This document shows positions 35,369-46,790 of a stretch of 64,000 bases of DNA, in pieces (the stretch's first letter is position 1; each line of letters opens with the position of its first letter). A program made the translations under genes and the position numbers. The DNA lies in assembly GCA_024803745.1 (NCBI GenBank), contig JANJXV010000024.1, positions 13,728,427 through 13,792,426 on the forward strand, in the 5' to 3' direction. The notes beneath the pieces were generated by a model. That model worked only from the letters and a program-made list of their open reading frames with translations. It was not told the DNA's origin and ran no database searches. This stretch comes from Megascapheus bottae. Its lineage: Eukaryota > Chordata > Mammalia > Rodentia > Geomyidae.

Positions 35369-35577
35369 TTTTGTGCTAGTCCTGGGGCTTGAATTCAGTG
35401 CCCTTGCTGTCCTTAAGTTTTTCTCCTCAAGGCTAGTGCTCAACCACTTTGGTGGTTAATTGGAGTTAAGATTCTCACCAGCTTTCTTACCTGGGCTGGC
35501 TTTGGACTGTGATCTTCAGATTTCAGCCTCCTGAGTAGCTAGGATTATAGGTGTGTGTCACCCATGTCAAGCCATAA
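35369..35577 (-). repeat. B1-ID fusion SINE with internal deletion
   Basis: The reversed ID half (35369-35440) and reversed B1 half (35450-35577) are both recognisable; the ID-B1 junction has lost about 25 bp relative to other copies. Confidence 0.8.
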
Positions 35578-35634
35578 CAAGTAAACCATTTTAACATGTA
35601 CAAAGCAATTACTCCTCAAAACAGTCTCCTCTGG

Positions 35635-35952
35635 GCTGGACATGATATTACATGCTTGTAATCCCTGTTATACAGGAGGAGATGAGGAGGACAGCAGTTC
35701 AGAATCAAGAAAGGCAATTAGTTGAAGCAGCCATCTCAACCAAAGTAGTGCAGGCCTGTCATGCTAGCAATATAGCAAGTGTTAGTAAGAAACTGAGGCT
35801 GGCCCTAGGAAAAGTAGTGTGGGATCCTACTAGCAAAATAACAAATCCAAAAAGAACCAAACAAACAACCCCCTCTCCTCATGGCTCAAATAGTACAACA
35901 TCTGCCTTCTAAGCACAGGTCCTTAATTTCAACTCTAGTGCCACCAAAACCA
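35635..35952 (+). repeat. Old B1-B1-ID composite SINE
   Basis: Two diverged B1-like units (35635-35740, 35741-35860) are followed by an ID-like unit ('catggctcaaatagtacaac' onward). It is uninterrupted, so it shows the architecture most clearly. Confidence 0.6.
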
Positions 35953-36062
35953 GAAGTCTTCTTTTGAGAAAACAAAGCTATCTTAACAATGTCAAAAAAA
36001 ACCATTCTGGATCCTCACCTTTTAAAGAGCCACAATTTATTTGATTTGTCCACTCAATTTTT

Positions 36063-36209
36063 TCATATATTTTTAATTGTAATTAATAGAAGGGTTACAT
36101 TATATTCGCCAGATAGAAGGTGCATTACTTCACATACATTGATACCCTTTCTCCTGTCTTGGTCCCCAATTCCCTCCCCCCATCCACCCCTCATCTTGTT
36201 TTCCCCCCA
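36063..36209 (-). mobile_element. Short 5'-truncated L1 3' end
   Basis: A reversed L1 3'UTR end of the younger type. The 14-nt flanks 36049-36062 and 36210-36223 match with one mismatch, supporting target-primed insertion of about 147 bp. Confidence 0.87.
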
Positions 36210-36223
36210 TCCACTTAATTTTT

Positions 36224-38150
36224 ATAAAGCCTTCTTGTAGAATAAAAGCCTTTCAAACGAAGTGAGAATTAATAGAATCTTAGAAATAAATCCTACTTTC
36301 CTCATCTTTAAAATAAGAAGTAATTGTTCTGGACCTTTAATTTCAAAATTCTATTATGTCTGAATAGAATGTATAACATTTTATCATGTAAAGTATAATA
36401 CAAATCATGTTCACAATTCTCATTTTTCCACCACATTTCTGGACTCTGGTAACACTATGAGCACCTTCGTGGTGGTACCTGCAGGTCTGCAGATGCCACT
36501 AAGCCCTGTGCTGGAATGTGGATCAGTGTTCTGTTTACCTTTAAACCTGTGGTACTAAGTCTGGAATTCAATGAATGGTCCACTAGATACTGTCAACCAG
36601 AATCAGGCCTTAAACCTGGGGCTGGATCCTCACGGCTTCTTATTGGTTACTTCCTACTTCAGAGGACAGAGAACCCAGCTCCGCAGACATAGAAAGCTCT
36701 TAAGACTACAGTAGGCAGGAAGGCCTGAACATGCTCCTGGCAGCAGGAGCATCATGGTGGCACAGTGTAAATTCTTTCCAGATAATACACACAGGGCATG
36801 TCTGTGTCCTTTGCCACATGAGCTAAGTGTATTAACCACATCACTTCAGAGTCACACATTATAGGCATATTTAATTATAGTCTTCTTGAAATAAATACTA
36901 AAGGGCAAAAGGAAACGAATTTTAATCACATCTTCAAAGGGCTAGTTCAGTCCTAGTTAATATTTAAAATTGTTACATGGGGAAAAGACACCCAAATTCA
37001 GAAAGCTGCAAACAGAATAAAACAGAAAGGGCCTGGCAGCTGCACACAGTGGCCTTCACAGATGAGATAGGACCACTGTTTTTCAGTACTGTCTGACTGC
37101 CTAGACTGGCTGCCATGTCTGTAGAAGGTACTCGCTGCTGTCCCTAGATTCCCAGCACAAGCACATCCTTGTTTCCTAAAAAGTTGATTTCAAGTTGCTG
37201 ACAAATTTGAAAAAAGAGCTGCAAACAAAATTTCAGACAAGACTCTCACAGTGGAGCTTGCATGTATATTGCTATAGGTTTAAGAACTACCACATTTCTG
37301 TGTCACAAAGAAAGATCTAAAAGCTGGCATTTGCTGGAAGGCTGGGGAGCAAACCAGCATGTATAGATCCAATCTTTTAAAGATGAGTGTTAGTTAATAT
37401 TTTGCTCAAGTTTATCAAAAGTGTGAAAATTAAAAAATGGACAACTTTCAAATATTTTCCGGTTCCAACCAAGTCTTTATGAAGAAAGTATTATTTCATC
37501 ATCTCTTAAGTACTTCTAAAAGCAGACATCTTTCTTCTATTGACAGAAAAAAACTGAGGTGAGAAAGCTCAGTTGTTTTTGTTAGAATACTCTACCATCC
37601 CACAAGCAATTAACCCATGACCCCCAAATGAACTAAATTCTCTTGGAATATATTCTCATGAGGCAGGGGCTGTAACAAGCTTGTCTCTTAACTGAAGGGT
37701 AAACAATGTGAATTATTCCAGTGACTGGTCCAAGAAGCTGCACACACATGGACCATTTGGACATCTGTCAACATCCTTGCCCATATTCTGCCCTCAACTA
37801 GCACATATGCATCACAATGAGCAGGTACCCTACATCCCATATCCCTAGTGCAGCCACGTGCTGCCACCTTCTGATTATACCCTGTTGAATGTAACCTTTT
37901 TTCATGAAAAGTAAAATCAGTAAAAACTAATTCTCCTCCATTTCCCTGCCACTAAGGCCCTCAGCAACAAAAGTGACAGGGGTGCAATGCAGAGTTTAAA
38001 ATATTTGAGACACTCTGGATAGAATTTTAAGTGGATAAATGCACGTTAGAAACTTCCCTTGGCAAATGCCATGCATGCTGTGGTACTATTCATTCTGAGA
38101 TAGATCATCAATGACCTTCTGGGTCACTGACTACAGAGAAAGCTGACTAT
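36224..38150. other. Repeat-poor intronic sequence
   Basis: No repeat, RNA gene or exon with matching phases was found. Open frame 36654-36839 (minus) lacks splice sites. Confidence 0.35.
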
Positions 38151-38179
<29 letters not shown>

Positions 38180-38181
<2 letters not shown>

Positions 38182-38540
38182 TGGAGAAAAAGGAAAGAGG
38201 GGTCTGCTTCCTTCCACCCTAAGCCCCCCTACTGCCTTAATGAAAGAACACAGATGGCAGCCACCTTCCCCTTTAATTAGGAGGGGCGGCTCACAAGGGA
38301 ACAGTCCCACTTGGCACCATCTTTAACGAGACCGTTTCGAAGGAAATGCTCTGCTCACTCACCCTTGTTTCAAACTGACTCAATTTAATGGTGAAAACTC
38401 ACAGCGCAGGCCATAATGCTGGAATAAGGAAGACACTTTAGAAATGTCTTCTGAATTAGTCATTTTCAGATGTTCTTATAAGGGGCCTGAGATGCTTCAA
38501 ATGTAAGGCAGCCACCCCAAGTCCTATCACCACTACTATG
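38180..38540. other. Candidate conserved noncoding element
   Basis: A repeat-free stretch following a poly-purine run. It contains CpGs unusual for the surroundings ('gaggggcggctcac', 'taacgagaccgtttcgaag'), a TTTAATTAG homeodomain-type core (38272-38280) and no long open frame. The regulatory role is inference; no comparative evidence was available. Confidence 0.25.
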
Positions 38541-39752
38541 AGACACTCAACTTAAATGCATACCACAGTCTACAACAAATTTAGCAACGAGACTCCTGCT
38601 TGTTTCCCAAGTTGCACTATGATCTTGTTTCCTGTCTTTGTAACTTCCAAGAGTTATTATTTCACTCAAAAAAAGTCAAGAACCTCCTACATGAACATTC
38701 TACATGAATCCATTTAATAAAGATAATTACAAATCACAAACTGCTCTGCATTTTCTATCAGTCTTTGGAGACAGGTTTAGCACAAAAATAAACAGAAGAC
38801 AGTGGCCAAGTGCAACTTTAGGCTGCTGTAACAGAACCTGTGTCTAGAAGATGAAGATTCATTTAGATGCTACCGGCTAATGAACACATTTCTCACAAAT
38901 CTACAAGGCTTTATAACATGAAGAAAAAGTTCATTTTCTGCTAGGAAGATTAGGTCTTTGTATCCCATGTCTTTTTCAATATCATTAAGTAATATGTAAT
39001 CCCCCAGTTCCAATCCATTTCTCAGCAGAATTTTAAATCGCAGCCTGGGGTCCGGATCAGGTGCCCCCTAGCTTCTGTGTGGTTCTCATCAGGATGTTCT
39101 GTTGGCATACCTTCCCAATTCCAAAGAGAAATGGGGGCAGTGAACCGGGTTGTTTTGCTGATGGAACTTCTGTCCACAGCACATAAAACACTTTTCTGTG
39201 TCACTGTTCTATTTACATACATAATAGCAAACTTCTTAGACTATTTTTTTAAAACCCTCTATTTTCTTCCTATTAATATATTTCAAGCTCCTCTTCTCTT
39301 AACATTCCAGCTAGCATGCTAGATAGGGGATAAGAGAAAGAAAAGATAAAAGCAGTGATTAGTTATTTAACAAATTTGATCTCCTGCTTTTCCACAAAAA
39401 GGAATGAAACTTGGCCTTTGCCAGAAATGGAGTGGCTAACAATGTAAGCATGAAAGAACATGCAGGAAAGACGGACTACAAAGAAACAAGCAAAACTTAC
39501 TTTGCCTTCCAGTGAGCCAGGGAGCAGGTTAGGCACGAAATGACAGCAAGTCCTTCCCAAAGGCCCTTGCTTTCGCTTTAAAAACGGGGTGTATAGTCAT
39601 GCCCAGGTTTGTTGTGAAGAGATAATACAGTGCCTGCACTCTGCAGGCTGTCCCGAGTTCACGGTTCATCTCAGAGACACCTAAGACACTTGGAATCCCC
39701 AGGGCAGACTGAGATGACCTCTGGGCGTCACTTGCCCCTCCCTCCTGTTGTT
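38541..39752. other. Repeat-poor intronic sequence
   Basis: Mostly unassigned. A 59-nt minus-strand segment (about 39109-39167) sits between an acceptor-like GTGGACAG and a donor-like AAG|GTATGC, but all three frames are open and its phase does not fit the neighbouring candidate exons. Confidence 0.3.
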
Positions 39753-39882
39753 ACTATGTGTATGTGCATACACATACACACACACACACACACAAATGAC
39801 ACCCATCTGTTACCTCAGGAATGCAGTGGCCAGCAGATACTATGTGTATGTGCATACACACGCTTACACGCATACACACATA

Positions 39883-39932
<50 letters not shown>

Positions 39933-39976
39933 TGACACACATCTGTTACCTCAGGAACGCCATGGCCAGCAGATAA
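39753..39976. repeat. Tandem duplication containing CA microsatellites
   Basis: Two copies of one block (about 39753-39838 and 39839-39976). Each starts actatgtgtatgtgcataca, continues into a (CA)n run, then has 'aaatgacac.catctgttacc' and ends 'gccagcagat'. The second CA run (39891-39930) is longer. The start also forms a near-palindrome. Confidence 0.85.
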
Positions 39977-40430
39977 CCGTTACCACGAATATCTAGAAAC
40001 TTAAGCCTCTGGCATTCTCTCGCTTAAGGTTGGAAAATGAATTAAGACAAGAGCCACATAGTCAGAAGTATTCTGCATCATTAATTTTCTGGGACTTACT
40101 TAAAAGCCGATCCAAATAAAAATCAAAAGTAGAAAAGTAGGAGGAATATCTTACTATTTATTGTGACTGTTACCTGCCATGCTTTCAAAGGACTGGGTCC
40201 TGTCTTACCCTCTCAAACTCTTATCAGTCTTACATCCCCAGTATTTTTAATTTATTTATAAAAATAAAAGAACAACAGAAAAAAACCAAACAGAAAAAAA
40301 TACAAAAATGTTATTCTATTTAAAAATGTAACCACTGCTATATCTCATCTGGCTATTTTTATTCCAGAAAAAAAGAGCACATATAAATATGAAGTTTGTT
40401 TTGAAAAATTACTTCATCCATGTACTGTCC
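39977..40430. other. Unassigned AT-rich sequence
   Basis: No gene or repeat was recognised. Confidence 0.35.
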
Positions 40431-40875
40431 AACTCATAAAAACAAACCTTCTTCCAGCAAGACGGGACACTTTGCCCTTGTTTACTGCAGTGTGTGGAAA
40501 CCGCTGTCCCGTAGCTCCTGACATCACTGGTTGTGCATTAGCACCTTTCCTGGTGTTGGCTGCACATGCTGCTTACCCCGACTCTTACGCATGGCCCACA
40601 GCGACCACATACCCCGCAGGACAGTAAGGACAGTGGCACTAGCATCAAACCCACACAACTCACATGGGACCTTCTGGAAGAGTCCTCTCTCTCCGACTAC
40701 ATGTACAGGAAAACTAAAGCACATCCTAGAGCTGATATGCTTTAAGCCCCAGTATTCAAACCTAGCCATTCTTTCTTCAGGCGCCCTGTTCATGAGAGAC
40801 TGCTTCTTCGTTCACTACTCGTCATCACGGCGAGAATTCCTGCCACAGAAGAACCGACCTACTTTCTACCAATGA
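40430..40875. other. Unassigned CpG-containing segment with antisense open frames
   Basis: Open frames exist on both strands (40531-40875 plus, 114 codons; 40524-40793 minus, 89 codons). Several CpGs remain in otherwise CpG-poor DNA, and AT-rich sequence with a minus-strand AATAAA lies to its left near 40250. It could be an exon/3'UTR or retrocopy; no product was recognised. Confidence 0.25.
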
Positions 40876-40961
40876 AAGCAGTTGCCACACATGCTGAGAA
40901 AATGTTAAAACCATAGATTTTCATCTTAGATATTTTACCCGAGAATTTATTTTACTGCATT

Positions 40962-41116
40962 TTACAGTTTTAAAAAGTACTCTATTCTTAAGTTTTCTAA
41001 AGCCAAATTTAAGAAGTTTTTCCTTTTAGAGAACATGCTCTGGGTGCTGTATCTGATTAAGATATTTTCCCTAGTAAAGTCAGATACATTTCTCTTTTGC
41101 CTTCTGCACGTCCTGA
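40962..41116 (-). CDS. Weak alternative 3'-terminal exon
   Basis: Minus strand. The acceptor-like CTTTGACATATTTCAG opens onto 50 codons ending at TAA (40962-40964), in the phase left by exon 41648-41827. The peptide is strongly basic (RTCRRQKRNVSDF start). It competes with the link to 19755-19833 and is less convincing. Kept because position and phase fit. Confidence 0.18.
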
Positions 41117-41647
41117 CTGAAATATGTCAAAGTCAAAGCAAAAGATATTTGTTACCACTGGGATCCAGTAACCATTTTATCTATAATTACATTCCTATAA
41201 CTTACCTTTTTAGATAAAACTAAATCCTAGTCCTACAACAATAGTGCAATTTTACTGCATAAATACCTATACCTAACCTATCTGATACCAACTAACAATC
41301 TTGTTTATTTACTGATTCATTTACAAAACATCACGTCTTTGAACTACAGTCATTATAAAGAATACAAACTATATCTGAGCAATTCCTGTCCTTGGTGTCA
41401 AGAGAGGAGTAAAAAGAAAACCATTTAAAGTCAGTAAAATTAATCAAGCTAAAGAACTACTAAAAAGCCCTTATAAACATCAGACAGTTACTATTACAAC
41501 TTCAAAATGCTTTGAGGAAATGTGATGGACTTAAGAGGTCTGTGATAAAAACAAGTGCCATATTGACTGCTAAAACCTACTTTCATTTCTATGAGACGCG
41601 CTACATGGTCATTTCTGCTTTTGAAATATCAAATCTCAAATCATTAC

Positions 41648-41827
41648 CTTCTGAGATCTGTTGCTGCATTTCTTCATTCAGATCATGAGAAAAAAAAAGT
41701 AAATGAAATCTCTCCAGTAACTGGAACCATTTTGATTTGGGTCCGGTAACTGTACCAGCCACAGTCTGTTTAGTTGGCACATTATTTTTTATAATGAAAG
41801 CAAAGTCTGATTCAATCTGGAAAGGGA
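41648..41827 (-). CDS. Coding exon of unidentified minus-strand gene
   Basis: Exactly 180 nt. The acceptor is excellent (GGATTTTTTTTTTCCCCTTAG); the donor is CAGAAG|GTAATG. Only one of three frames is open: two bases, 59 codons, one base. The peptide begins PFQIESDFAFIIKNNVPTKQ, has VTGPKSKWFQLLERFHLL in the middle and ends LNEEMQQQISE. This is a mixed hydrophobic and charged sequence with no low complexity. No domain or gene was recognised. Phase and strand agree with a gene whose 3' exons are at 19755-19833 and 8308-9457; that linkage is inference. Confidence 0.65.
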
Positions 41828-43302
41828 CTAAGGGGAAAAAAAAAATCCCTCAACAAGCTCTCATGTCCAGAAACAAATAAACAAGAGCATACTATGGGGT
41901 TAACAATGAAACAGAAAAAGGAAACAGAAATTTCCCTTAACTTAGGTATTTAAAGCTGATTTACATTTTACGTAATCTTAATGGCTTAATCAGGAAGTGA
42001 GAATTTTAAGTGCGTGTGTTAGGGACGAGGAATCATGTGACCCAGCAAAGAAAATTATGCAGTAGATTAGCACAGTAAGAAAATAAACTTAGTAGGAGTT
42101 AAAAATAGTGCCTTTGGGATATAACAACCAATGAATATATTATGACTTCTTAGAAATAAGAATTTGTTTGGAACCCTTGAAAATAAGGCCCCAGGACTGT
42201 TTTTAAAAAAATACTGTAAGATCAAAGCAGTGCACAGAGATATTAAAGTTTAACTATCAAAGCAACTGTCTCTTTGAAGATCATATCCATTCAAGGTTTG
42301 TATGAAAGGCTATTTTTCAATACTATCTGAAGATCATGTAATCAAACAATTTATGTAGCTATGCACAAATACTTAGCCTTTTCTCATTATGTAGTACTGT
42401 GTAGTTTTGTAACACAAAGAAACCTGTTTCGCTTTATCCAGACTGTACATAAATTCTACAGATTTTAAGCCCTCTATTATATTTCAGCAAACACATTCTC
42501 ATAAGGAAAATGTATTTTCTTAGATATCTGAAGTATCTGTGCATCATTAGAGTATGAATTATCCTTGTATGTTAAAGTATCTATACCAGACCGCAGTCAT
42601 TCTAGAAATAAGAAACTAAGAGATGCAAGTGAAAATAACATACTAAGAGTAAAACACTGACAGGTGACTTTCTATTACAAAAACTACTTGAGAGAGAATT
42701 ACTTTTATAAAATAGGATATTTCACATAAATATCTGAAATTAAAAAGATGTGGCCTGTTCTTTAATGATATTTCTGTTATGAAATACTAATTTATTAATA
42801 CCAACAATAAAAGGCTATCATGGTTGATAGCAGTTATTTTTATCTCCTAGCGAGCACAATGCACATTTTAGTGCTTATTTTTTATTTACAATTTTACTTT
42901 AGCCTTTTATAAAATTTTTATACCACAACTTTGGGCAAGTGGTAAGATGAGCTCAGATATGAGTCAGCTCTAGATTTCCTCATTATTAACTCATCTTGTT
43001 TCTTTCAATTCTTAAACACAGAAGTTGAGGGAAGGAAGAGATCATTATGGAAGACAGAACTCTTTCTAAAGAAAAGTTTATAGTGCATTAATTAACAGAG
43101 AAGGCAAGAAACACAAATTCTTCCTGGGTAGAATATTAAATGACATTCATCATCATCTTGATATCATACTTTCTGACCAAAAATAAATTAAAGATCATCA
43201 AACTAGTTATCAAAAATTAATCCCAGCAAATAATGTGTGGCAAAATTTACTTTCCCACTTTCTTAGAATGTAATTTATTTAGAGTGAGTCTGAGAAAGTA
43301 GA
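41828..43302. other. AT-rich, repeat-poor intronic sequence
   Basis: No additional exon or transposable element was recognised. Confidence 0.35.
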
Positions 43303-43313
43303 CATCTCCCTCA

Positions 43314-43507
43314 TTTTTTTTTGGCTAGTCCTATGGCTTGAACTTAGGGCCTGGGCACTGTCCTTGAGCTTTCTCAAAGCTGGAGTTCTACCACTTGAGG
43401 CCACAGCATCACTTTTGGTTTTTTCAGTGCGTGTGGTACTGAGGAATCGACCCAGGGTTTCGTGCATGCTAGGCAAGCACTCTACCACTAGGCCACATTC
43501 CTGGTCC
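43314..43507 (-). repeat. ID-ID dimer SINE with target duplication
   Basis: A reversed dimer with poly-T at the left. The exact 11-nt duplication catctccctca lies at 43303-43313 and 43508-43518. Confidence 0.9.
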
Positions 43508-43563
43508 CATCTCCCTCACTTTTTTAAAGTTAGGAAATGAAAAAATTAGGATACTTTGCTATG

Positions 43564-43800
43564 TTACACAGATTGTTGATTAACAGGTGAAATTATATGC
43601 AAGATGTCTGACTCCTCTGGACTGGGGATATTTTTCAGCATATCCTGCTGCCTTCCAACTGCAACCTCAGTTGAAATAATTCTCCAAAGAGTAGTACTAT
43701 GGTTACTTATTTCAGATATAAAAGACTGAGAGTTAAGATTGAGAGGCTCACTTTGTAGAGGCCCCAGCTCTTCCATATCCCCACCAGCTGGTGCTGACCA
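43564..43800 (-). other. Minus-strand open frame, coding status unclear
   Basis: A 70-codon open frame begins MEELGPLQSEPLNLNSQSFI and ends at TAA near 43564. Acceptor-like AG dinucleotides lie just upstream, and GT donors inside (for example CAAA|GTGAGC) would leave one base, as exon 41648-41827 requires. The splice signals are only moderate. It could be a small upstream exon or chance. Confidence 0.22.
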
Positions 43801-44555
43801 TCAGGGTTGGGTGGAAACAGGGCCAGTTACAGGCATGGCTTCCTGTCCCCTCTGCTTAGCTCCTCTCTAGCACTGGTACACAGTTTCCCCCTTTCCTCAG
43901 TAGGACAATCAAAGTACTGAAATAAGAAAAAAGCATTTGCTTTGGTTCACATCATAAATGCACTGGAGTTTGAATAAACACAAGAACAAAATAAGATTCT
44001 AGATACTTTCACTTTCACTCAAATTAAATATTGTAGAATTATTAATAGTTAAATGTAAAAGAAAGATTAAACTGAATTAGACACAAGTACTTTTTATTTT
44101 AGCATGAAAAAAACAAATCTTAGCTTTATAAGAAGAAAGGGGGAGGAAGGGAAGGAGGAGAAATATAAGAAAGCATAAAGAAATGAAAAACAAAAAGAAG
44201 GAAGAGAAAAAATTTAAAAGGCCAGGTAGCCCAACTTAATTTGACTACATAACAAGTTTCAAATGCCTATATGTATATATACCCACTTAGCTAATCTGGG
44301 GACATGACTTCAAGCCCAAGCACTGCAAAAATAAACAATCATATAAATATAAATAAATAAAATGCCCGTATGTTAAAAAACCAACAAGTTAAAGGAAAAA
44401 AAACTGAGTACTTCTAACAGGATAATATAACCTGTAGTATTTGTGAATGCAAAAGGTAAATTATATCAGCAAATATTCACACAAAGAATCAAAAAGCAAT
44501 GAAAAATGTTAAATTTCAGTAATAAAAACCAACTTTATTTTCATCAATCAAATTC
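43801..44555. other. Unassigned, partly purine-rich
   Basis: A GA-rich tract occurs at about 44130-44220. Nothing else was recognised. Confidence 0.35.
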
Positions 44556-44564
44556 ACAAAGACA

Positions 44565-44753
44565 GGGCCGGGGGTTTGGCCTAGTGGTAGAGTGCTTGCC
44601 TAGCATGCACGAATACCTGGGTTCGATTCCTCGGTACCACATACATAGAAAAAAGCCAGAAGTGGTGCTGAGTCTCAAGTGGTAGAGCTCTAGCCTTGAG
44701 AAAGTCCAAGGACAGTGCTCAGGCCCTGAGCTCAAGCCCAGGACTGGCAAAAA

Positions 44754-44785
<32 letters not shown>

Positions 44786-44901
44786 AAGCCGGAAGTGGTG
44801 CTGAGGCTCAAGTGGTAGAGTGCTAGCCTTGAGAAAGTCCAAGGACAGTGCTCAGGCCCTGAGCCCAAGCCCAAGACTGGCAAACAAACAAACAAACAAA
44901 A
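44565..44901 (+). repeat. Trimeric ID-type SINE (ID-ID plus extra ID)
   Basis: A complete ID-ID dimer (44565-44771, A-rich end) is followed by an AAAAG-rich linker and a third ID-like right monomer (44786-44885) with an (AAAC)n tail. The direct repeat acaaagaca occurs only outside the whole unit (44556-44564 and 44902-44910), so the trimer appears to have inserted as one piece. Confidence 0.78.
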
Positions 44902-45062
44902 ACAAAGACAAACCATAGAAAAAGCATAGCCACTGAGGGGCTCAACAATGCAGTACTCAATCTTTATGCTGTAAAATACTTCTCAAAATAGGTCAATGAG
45001 TATACCCCAAAGACACAGTCAAGGACACTTGAGGAGACAGCTGTACAAAACATTTTCTAACA

Positions 45063-45258
45063 GGGGCCAGGAATCTGACCTAGTGGTAGAATGTTTGCCT
45101 AGTATGCATGAAGACCCAGGTTCGATTCTTTGGTACCACATACATAGAAAAAGCTAGAAATGGTGCTGTGGCTCAAGTGGTAGAGCTCTAGTCTTGAGAA
45201 AGTCTGAGGACAGTGCTCAGGCCCTGAGTTCAAGCCCCGAGACTGGCAAATAAATAAA
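45063..45258 (+). repeat. ID-ID dimer SINE
   Basis: Complete dimer with box-B-like 'caggttcgattc' and an AAAT-type tail. Short flanking repeats 'ttctaaca' are visible. Confidence 0.87.
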
Positions 45259-45571
45259 TAGATTAAATAAATGTTCTAACAATAATATAAAACTGGAGAG
45301 AAAAATGTGACAAAACGAATCAGGTTAAACTTAGTGTTTTTTTGAGAATATTTAATATGTGCATATTAATTTTTCTATGCAAGTCATCTATGATTATAAT
45401 ATCCTTTGTTTCATAAGAAGTACAGTCACCATAGGATTGACACATGAAGAAACTATTATTATTCACACTTAAATTCTTTAAAATACAAAATGTCAACAGC
45501 CATAAATAGCATTATTGCTAAGGTACCACTTTTTTTTAACTTGGTATACATGAGGTGGAAACAAATCATAT

Positions 45572-45808
45572 TTCTTTTTTTTCTTTTCGTTGGTTGTGGT
45601 ACTTGAAACTCTGGGCCTGGGTGCTGTCCCTGAGCACTTCAGCTCATGGGTACTACCCTATCCCTTGAGCCTCAGCACCACTTCTAGCTTTCTAGTGGTT
45701 AATTGAAGAATCACAGACTTTAGTGCCCAGGCTGGCTTTGAATGGAGATCTTCAGATCTCAGCCTCCTGAGTAGCTAGAATTACAGGTATGAGCCACCAC
45801 ACCTGGCT
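45572..45808 (-). repeat. B1-ID fusion SINE
   Basis: The reversed ID half and reversed B1 half ('ctcagcctcctgagtagcta', 'gagccaccacacctggct') are both full length. Confidence 0.88.
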
Positions 45809-45880
45809 CAAATCAGTTGTCCTACTATTCTGTCTATTGAGAAGTCTGTGTCTTACTGAAACATGAGAAACTTGACAGTT

Positions 45881-45912
45881 TGAATATTCCAGTGATTGAA
45901 TATTCCAGTGAT
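45881..45912. repeat. Exact 16-bp tandem duplication
   Basis: tgaatattccagtgat occurs twice back to back with no mismatch, so the duplication is probably recent. Confidence 0.95.
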
Positions 45913-46359
45913 CTCCAACTTACAATAGGTTAATTTATGATCCTTTAATTTCATAACAATGTGAAAACATGTGTTCAGTAGAAACACCTGTGAATTATGG
46001 GCTCCAAAGCTAACAATCTATAATCTAATGTTCTGGGAATGCTGAGTCTGACAGCTAATTATATGGCAAATGACCAATATTCTACTGTGCACTGTGTTAC
46101 TAAATGATGTCTTTTGATAGAAAAGGTCTATTAAACACCCTTTCTATTTACATTACTATTCAGCTTTTGATGGGTTTATTTGGATGTAATTTCATTGAAA
46201 GTTGAAAGTGAATCTATACTAGGAAATGCCCTTAAAATCATGGGGGTATAGGGAGAGTAATACATGGCCAGAAGGTAGAGAGGAATCCATAAAAACAGCA
46301 GAAGCATCTAGCGATTAGACAGACAAATCACTGGAATCAAAACAACTGCAGAGTCAGAT

Positions 46360-46790
46360 AGTTTTACAAACATGTTCACAGCAGCTCTGTTCTTAACAGC
46401 CCAAAGGTAGAAGCAATGTGTAGAAAATGTGTTGTTTCATATCATGTGTGATACACAGAATAGTAAATTCATCCTTAAAAAGAAAATCCTGTCAGTGCTG
46501 CAAGGATGAACGTTGAAGGATAGTACGCTAAGTGAAATAAGCCAGTCATAAAAGGACAAATACTGTGTGTGTGATTCTAGTTTCTGAGACTTGTCAAATT
46601 CATAGACACAGGAAGTAAAAGGACAGTTTCCAGGGGGACTAGAGACTTATTGTCTAGGTGCAGAGTTTCAGTTTTCTAAGAAGAATCCTAGAGCAGATGG
46701 TAGTGACAGCTGTACAGAAAAGTAAAGTGAATGTACTTTGCGTCACTGAGCAGTATGGATTTGTGTATGTGTTTGCATTCACACGTGTGT
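46360..46790 (+). mobile_element. Old L1 3' portion
   Basis: The end of ORF2 ('cagcagctctgttc', 'gtgaaataagccagtcataa') and an older-type 3'UTR ('gagtttcagttttctaag', then 'gtgaatgtac') are recognisable despite heavy divergence. Confidence 0.68.

Noticed and set aside
39109..39167. 59-nt candidate exon between GTGGACAG and AAG|GTATGC
   Set aside because: All three frames are open, so there is no frame evidence, and no frame fits between exon 41648-41827 and 19755-19833.
39630..39996. Long histidine/threonine-rich open frames
   Set aside because: They are translations of the CA microsatellite arrays and have no coding support.
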